Below are positions 61,866-64,000 of a stretch of DNA of 64,000 bases, in pieces. Both the position numbers and the translations under genes were made by a program. Below the pieces are notes generated by a model. That model was not told the DNA's origin, ran no database searches, and saw nothing but the letters and a program-made list of their open reading frames with translations. Position 1 is the stretch's first letter; the number at the start of each line of letters is the position of its first letter. Source of the DNA: Lophium mytilinum. Taxonomy: Eukaryota; Ascomycota; Dothideomycetes; Mytilinidiales; Mytilinidiaceae. The stretch is from the NCBI GenBank assembly GCA_010093605.1, contig MU004204.1:22105-86104 (forward strand), written 5' to 3'.

Positions 61866-62430
61866 ATGCACGTCCCAACGTCCACCCTCTTTCTCCCCCT
61901 CCTCCTCCTCTTCCTCCACATCTCCCTAACAACCGCCTTCCATCCCCGCCACCACACCCACCGCCCCACATCCACCAGCCCGCACGCCCTCGCCGTCCGC
62001 GCCCCCGCACCCGTCCCCAACCTCCCCGGCCCGCCGCCGCCAACCCCACTCCCCTTCATGTTCTGCGACTGGTCCCACAAGCTGCACTGGGGGTGTCCGA
62101 ACGCCAATAACGGAGGCGTGAAGCAGAAGTGCGACTCGCCGTGGATCTCGGAGAGGAAGAAGGGGAGCTGTGCGGGGGCGTGTCGGAGCTTGGCGAGTAA
62201 GGAGAGCAAGAGGAGGGGAGTGAAGGGGAAGGGGGGTGTTGGGGAGCCCGGGTGGGGGACGTGTTATTATTGCTATGATGGGCATTTGGAGGTGAGTTTT
62301 TGGTGGGCTAGTAGGCGGAGATGGGAAAGGGAGGGGGGTATGCGATTTGGGGATAGTGCTAATAGCGTTTTAGGCGCTCGTGCAGCCGTTTTGGGATAAG
62401 GATTGCAATGGGAGGGACGATGATGGGTGA
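61866..62430 (+). CDS. Small secreted cysteine-rich protein, 160 aa
   Basis: Two exons (61866-62291, 62374-62430; 82-bp intron) give 160 aa. A strong signal peptide (about 1-24, Leu-rich, ending LTTA) leads into a Pro/His-rich spacer and a compact Lys/Gly-rich domain with eight cysteines (FMFC, WGC, QKC, GSC, GAC, GTC, YYC, KDC). Size, secretion and Cys content match fungal effector-type or wall proteins; I do not recognise a family. Upstream is the MAP kinase, downstream a P450. Confidence 0.7.
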
Positions 62431-63140
62431 GGGGGGTCCAAATGGGGTAGGACGGATGTATAAGTGAGGAGGGGACGAAGAGGGTGGGGCTGTAGGATCA
62501 GGTTGGGTTTGGAGGGACGCACAATTTTCAATTTCGAGCTTTGGAGACGGATACTGCTGAAATTTAGTAAATAACGTATTGGGCTGTAAGGTACTATGTT
62601 TCGCGGCGTAGAGTTGAAGAGAGTGACAAGCCAACGTTCCAATCTCCCTCCCAATTGTTTGAAGTACAACTTAGATCTCGAAAATGAGAATGATGTCCTT
62701 TGTGTCAAATGAAACATGAAAAATCTAGTGATTCATTGATATTGGAGTGAATGATCAATAAAGTGAAAGATTGGTTTGGAGTCACGTGATGAGGGGCCTG
62801 CTCCGTATCATTCCGAAGAATACCTCCACCGGGCCACGGGCCACTTTCCTGCCAAAACATCCAACTCTCTACTTCATGTACTCTAACTGCACCTAAGGTA
62901 GGCCTGCGATGACATCTCCCAGGTATCCCAAGCACCATTATAGCACAATGCCTAGAGGCTCCTACCTTCATGGTATCATTCGGTGACTCGGTGACTCGGT
63001 ATCCCGCGTAACCACTTGACGTCAGGAGATAATATTCATGAAGAAGTATTTCAGCAAGCTCTTACATTCAATTTCGCGATCAGACCTATCTTACTACTAA
63101 ATCGCTATCTAGGCCAGAAACCTGAGACGTTGCTTCCAAC
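62431..63140. other. Intergenic before the P450
   Basis: 3' flank of the small secreted protein and upstream of the P450. The word tcggtgactcggtgactcggta near 62981-63002 is a 9-bp direct duplication. No gene seen. Confidence 0.5.
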
Positions 63141-64000
63141 ATGTCTATCTTTTTAGTATGTTCAACCCTCGTCGGGGCCTTTATGGGTTACCTCCTCGTT
63201 TCAATCTTCAAAAACTATCATGCTGCGAAAGCTCTTGGCATACCAGTGATCCTATCTCCATTTGATGTTTTCCATCCGCTATGGTATCTCCTAAGTCCGC
63301 CACTTAAGCCCTTGGTATCCCTTATCCCATATCGGTTTCGGAGGTGGTCATCACTCTACACTGGCGACTGGCCTTTTCACGACAAGCGCCGTATACACCG
63401 CGAAGCCGGAGATGTCTTCGTCCTTGTTACCCCGTGGAACTATCATATAGTCGTTGCAGATCCTGTAGCTGCAGAAGCGATATACCATCGACGCAAGGAT
63501 TTTATCAAAGGGGAAAATTACGCAATCTTCAACTTTTTCGGACGAAGCGTCTTCAGCGTGGACGGCGAAGACTGGTCACGGCAACGGAGAATCACTGCCC
63601 CGTGTTTCAACGAGAGGGTGAGCGGCTTGGTATGGGATGAATCGGTTCGACAGGCTCGTGCGGTGCTGAAGCACTGGACTTCGGATGACCAAGGAGAGGT
63701 GGGTTCCATGGTTGATAATACGAGAATGATTACCTTGCACGTTCTATCCGCCGTCGGTTTTGGGATTCGCCAGGATTTTGGCCACGGGATGGCAGACGTG
63801 AAACCTGGACACACGTTGGCATACCGAGATGCGCTACTAGGACTCCTTACTCATTTCGTGTATCCATTGGTGTTCCCGAGATGGTTTCTAGAGATGCCTG
63901 GGCTTCCTGAATCATCTATGAAGACCGCCGGAACTTCGTTAAGAGAGCTCAATAGCTACATGGACGAGATGCTGAACGATGAGCGCACAGCCATTGAGAA
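63141..64000 (+). CDS. Cytochrome P450, N-terminal part (runs off the window)
   Basis: An open frame from ATG at 63141 (caacATGtc) runs to the right edge without a stop: 286 codons and part of the next. A hydrophobic anchor (about 3-23) is followed by a Pro-rich hinge and a P450 start region (RRIHREAGDVFVLVTPWNYHIVVADPVAAEAIYHRRKDF...), then the C-helix WSRQRRITAPCFNE (a WxxxR variant). The I-helix, ExxR and heme Cys region lie beyond the window, so the family cannot be fixed. P450s oxidise fatty acids, sterols and secondary metabolites. Confidence 0.86.
   Translation, partial: MSIFLVCSTLVGAFMGYLLVSIFKNYHAAKALGIPVILSPFDVFHPLWYLLSPPLKPLVSLIPYRFRRWSSLYTGDWPFHDKRRIHREAGDVFVLVTPWNYHIVVADPVAAEAIYHRRKDFIKGENYAIFNFFGRSVFSVDGEDWSRQRRITAPCFNERVSGLVWDESVRQARAVLKHWTSDDQGEVGSMVDNTRMITLHVLSAVGFGIRQDFGHGMADVKPGHTLAYRDALLGLLTHFVYPLVFPRWFLEMPGLPESSMKTAGTSLRELNSYMDEMLNDERTAIE

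Overview
This window comes from a filamentous ascomycete (Pezizomycotina; Dothideomycetes is my best guess, not proven). The evidence is intron-poor genes split by short GT-AG introns (mostly 42-90 bp, several with CTAAC/CTAAT-type branch sites), recognisable fungal housekeeping genes (tricalbin, UGP1, STI1, a cell-wall-integrity MAP kinase) and an 8.2-8.7 kb AT-rich block with the signature of repeat-induced point mutation (RIP).

Layout. Positions 1 to about 8,700 are a RIP-ruined repeat block. CpA and TpG are almost gone while CpG survives, and no long reading frame remains. A dead Tad1-type LINE retrotransposon can still be followed on the + strand (zinc knuckles, endonuclease, reverse transcriptase, C-terminal finger). 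The block ends inside a 590-bp inverted-repeat element whose left arm is mutated and whose right arm is not. From about 8.8 kb the DNA is normal: an orphan-like repeat protein (10.2-11.7 kb), a repeat-bearing intergenic stretch, then a tricalbin (14.0-18.8, minus), a DUF7514-like protein (19.9-21.5, minus), a SET-domain protein (22.2-23.3, minus), UGP1 (24.0-26.2, minus), a tandem dihydroneopterin-aldolase-fold protein (27.6-28.5, minus) and STI1 (29.0-30.9, plus).

From 30.9 to 40.5 kb genes are sparse: a small nuclear-looking protein (34.1-34.9, minus), an SPKK-repeat H1-like protein (35.8-36.5, plus) and palindromes near 33.8 kb. From 40.5 kb come a C2-domain Inn1/Fic1-like protein, an F-box protein, a secreted deaminase-fold candidate (46.3-47.2, minus), a secreted SGNH esterase (48.3-50.2), a small 118-aa protein (50.6-51.1, minus), a GPI-type repeat protein (51.9-55.1, minus), a membrane pseudo-aspartyl-protease (56.6-58.8), the Slt2-type MAP kinase (59.7-61.3), a small secreted cysteine-rich protein (61.9-62.4) and the start of a cytochrome P450 (63.1 to the right edge).

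How the genes relate. There is no operon and no obvious biosynthetic cluster. Several genes are linked to the cell wall and surface: UGP1 makes UDP-glucose for glucan, Slt2 signals wall stress, the Inn1/Fic1-like protein acts at septation, tricalbin tethers ER to plasma membrane, and the 46-63 kb half is rich in secreted or surface proteins. This is co-residence, not proof of a functional unit. Gene models were built by hand from frames, splice signals and family similarity; exon sums were checked to be multiples of three.
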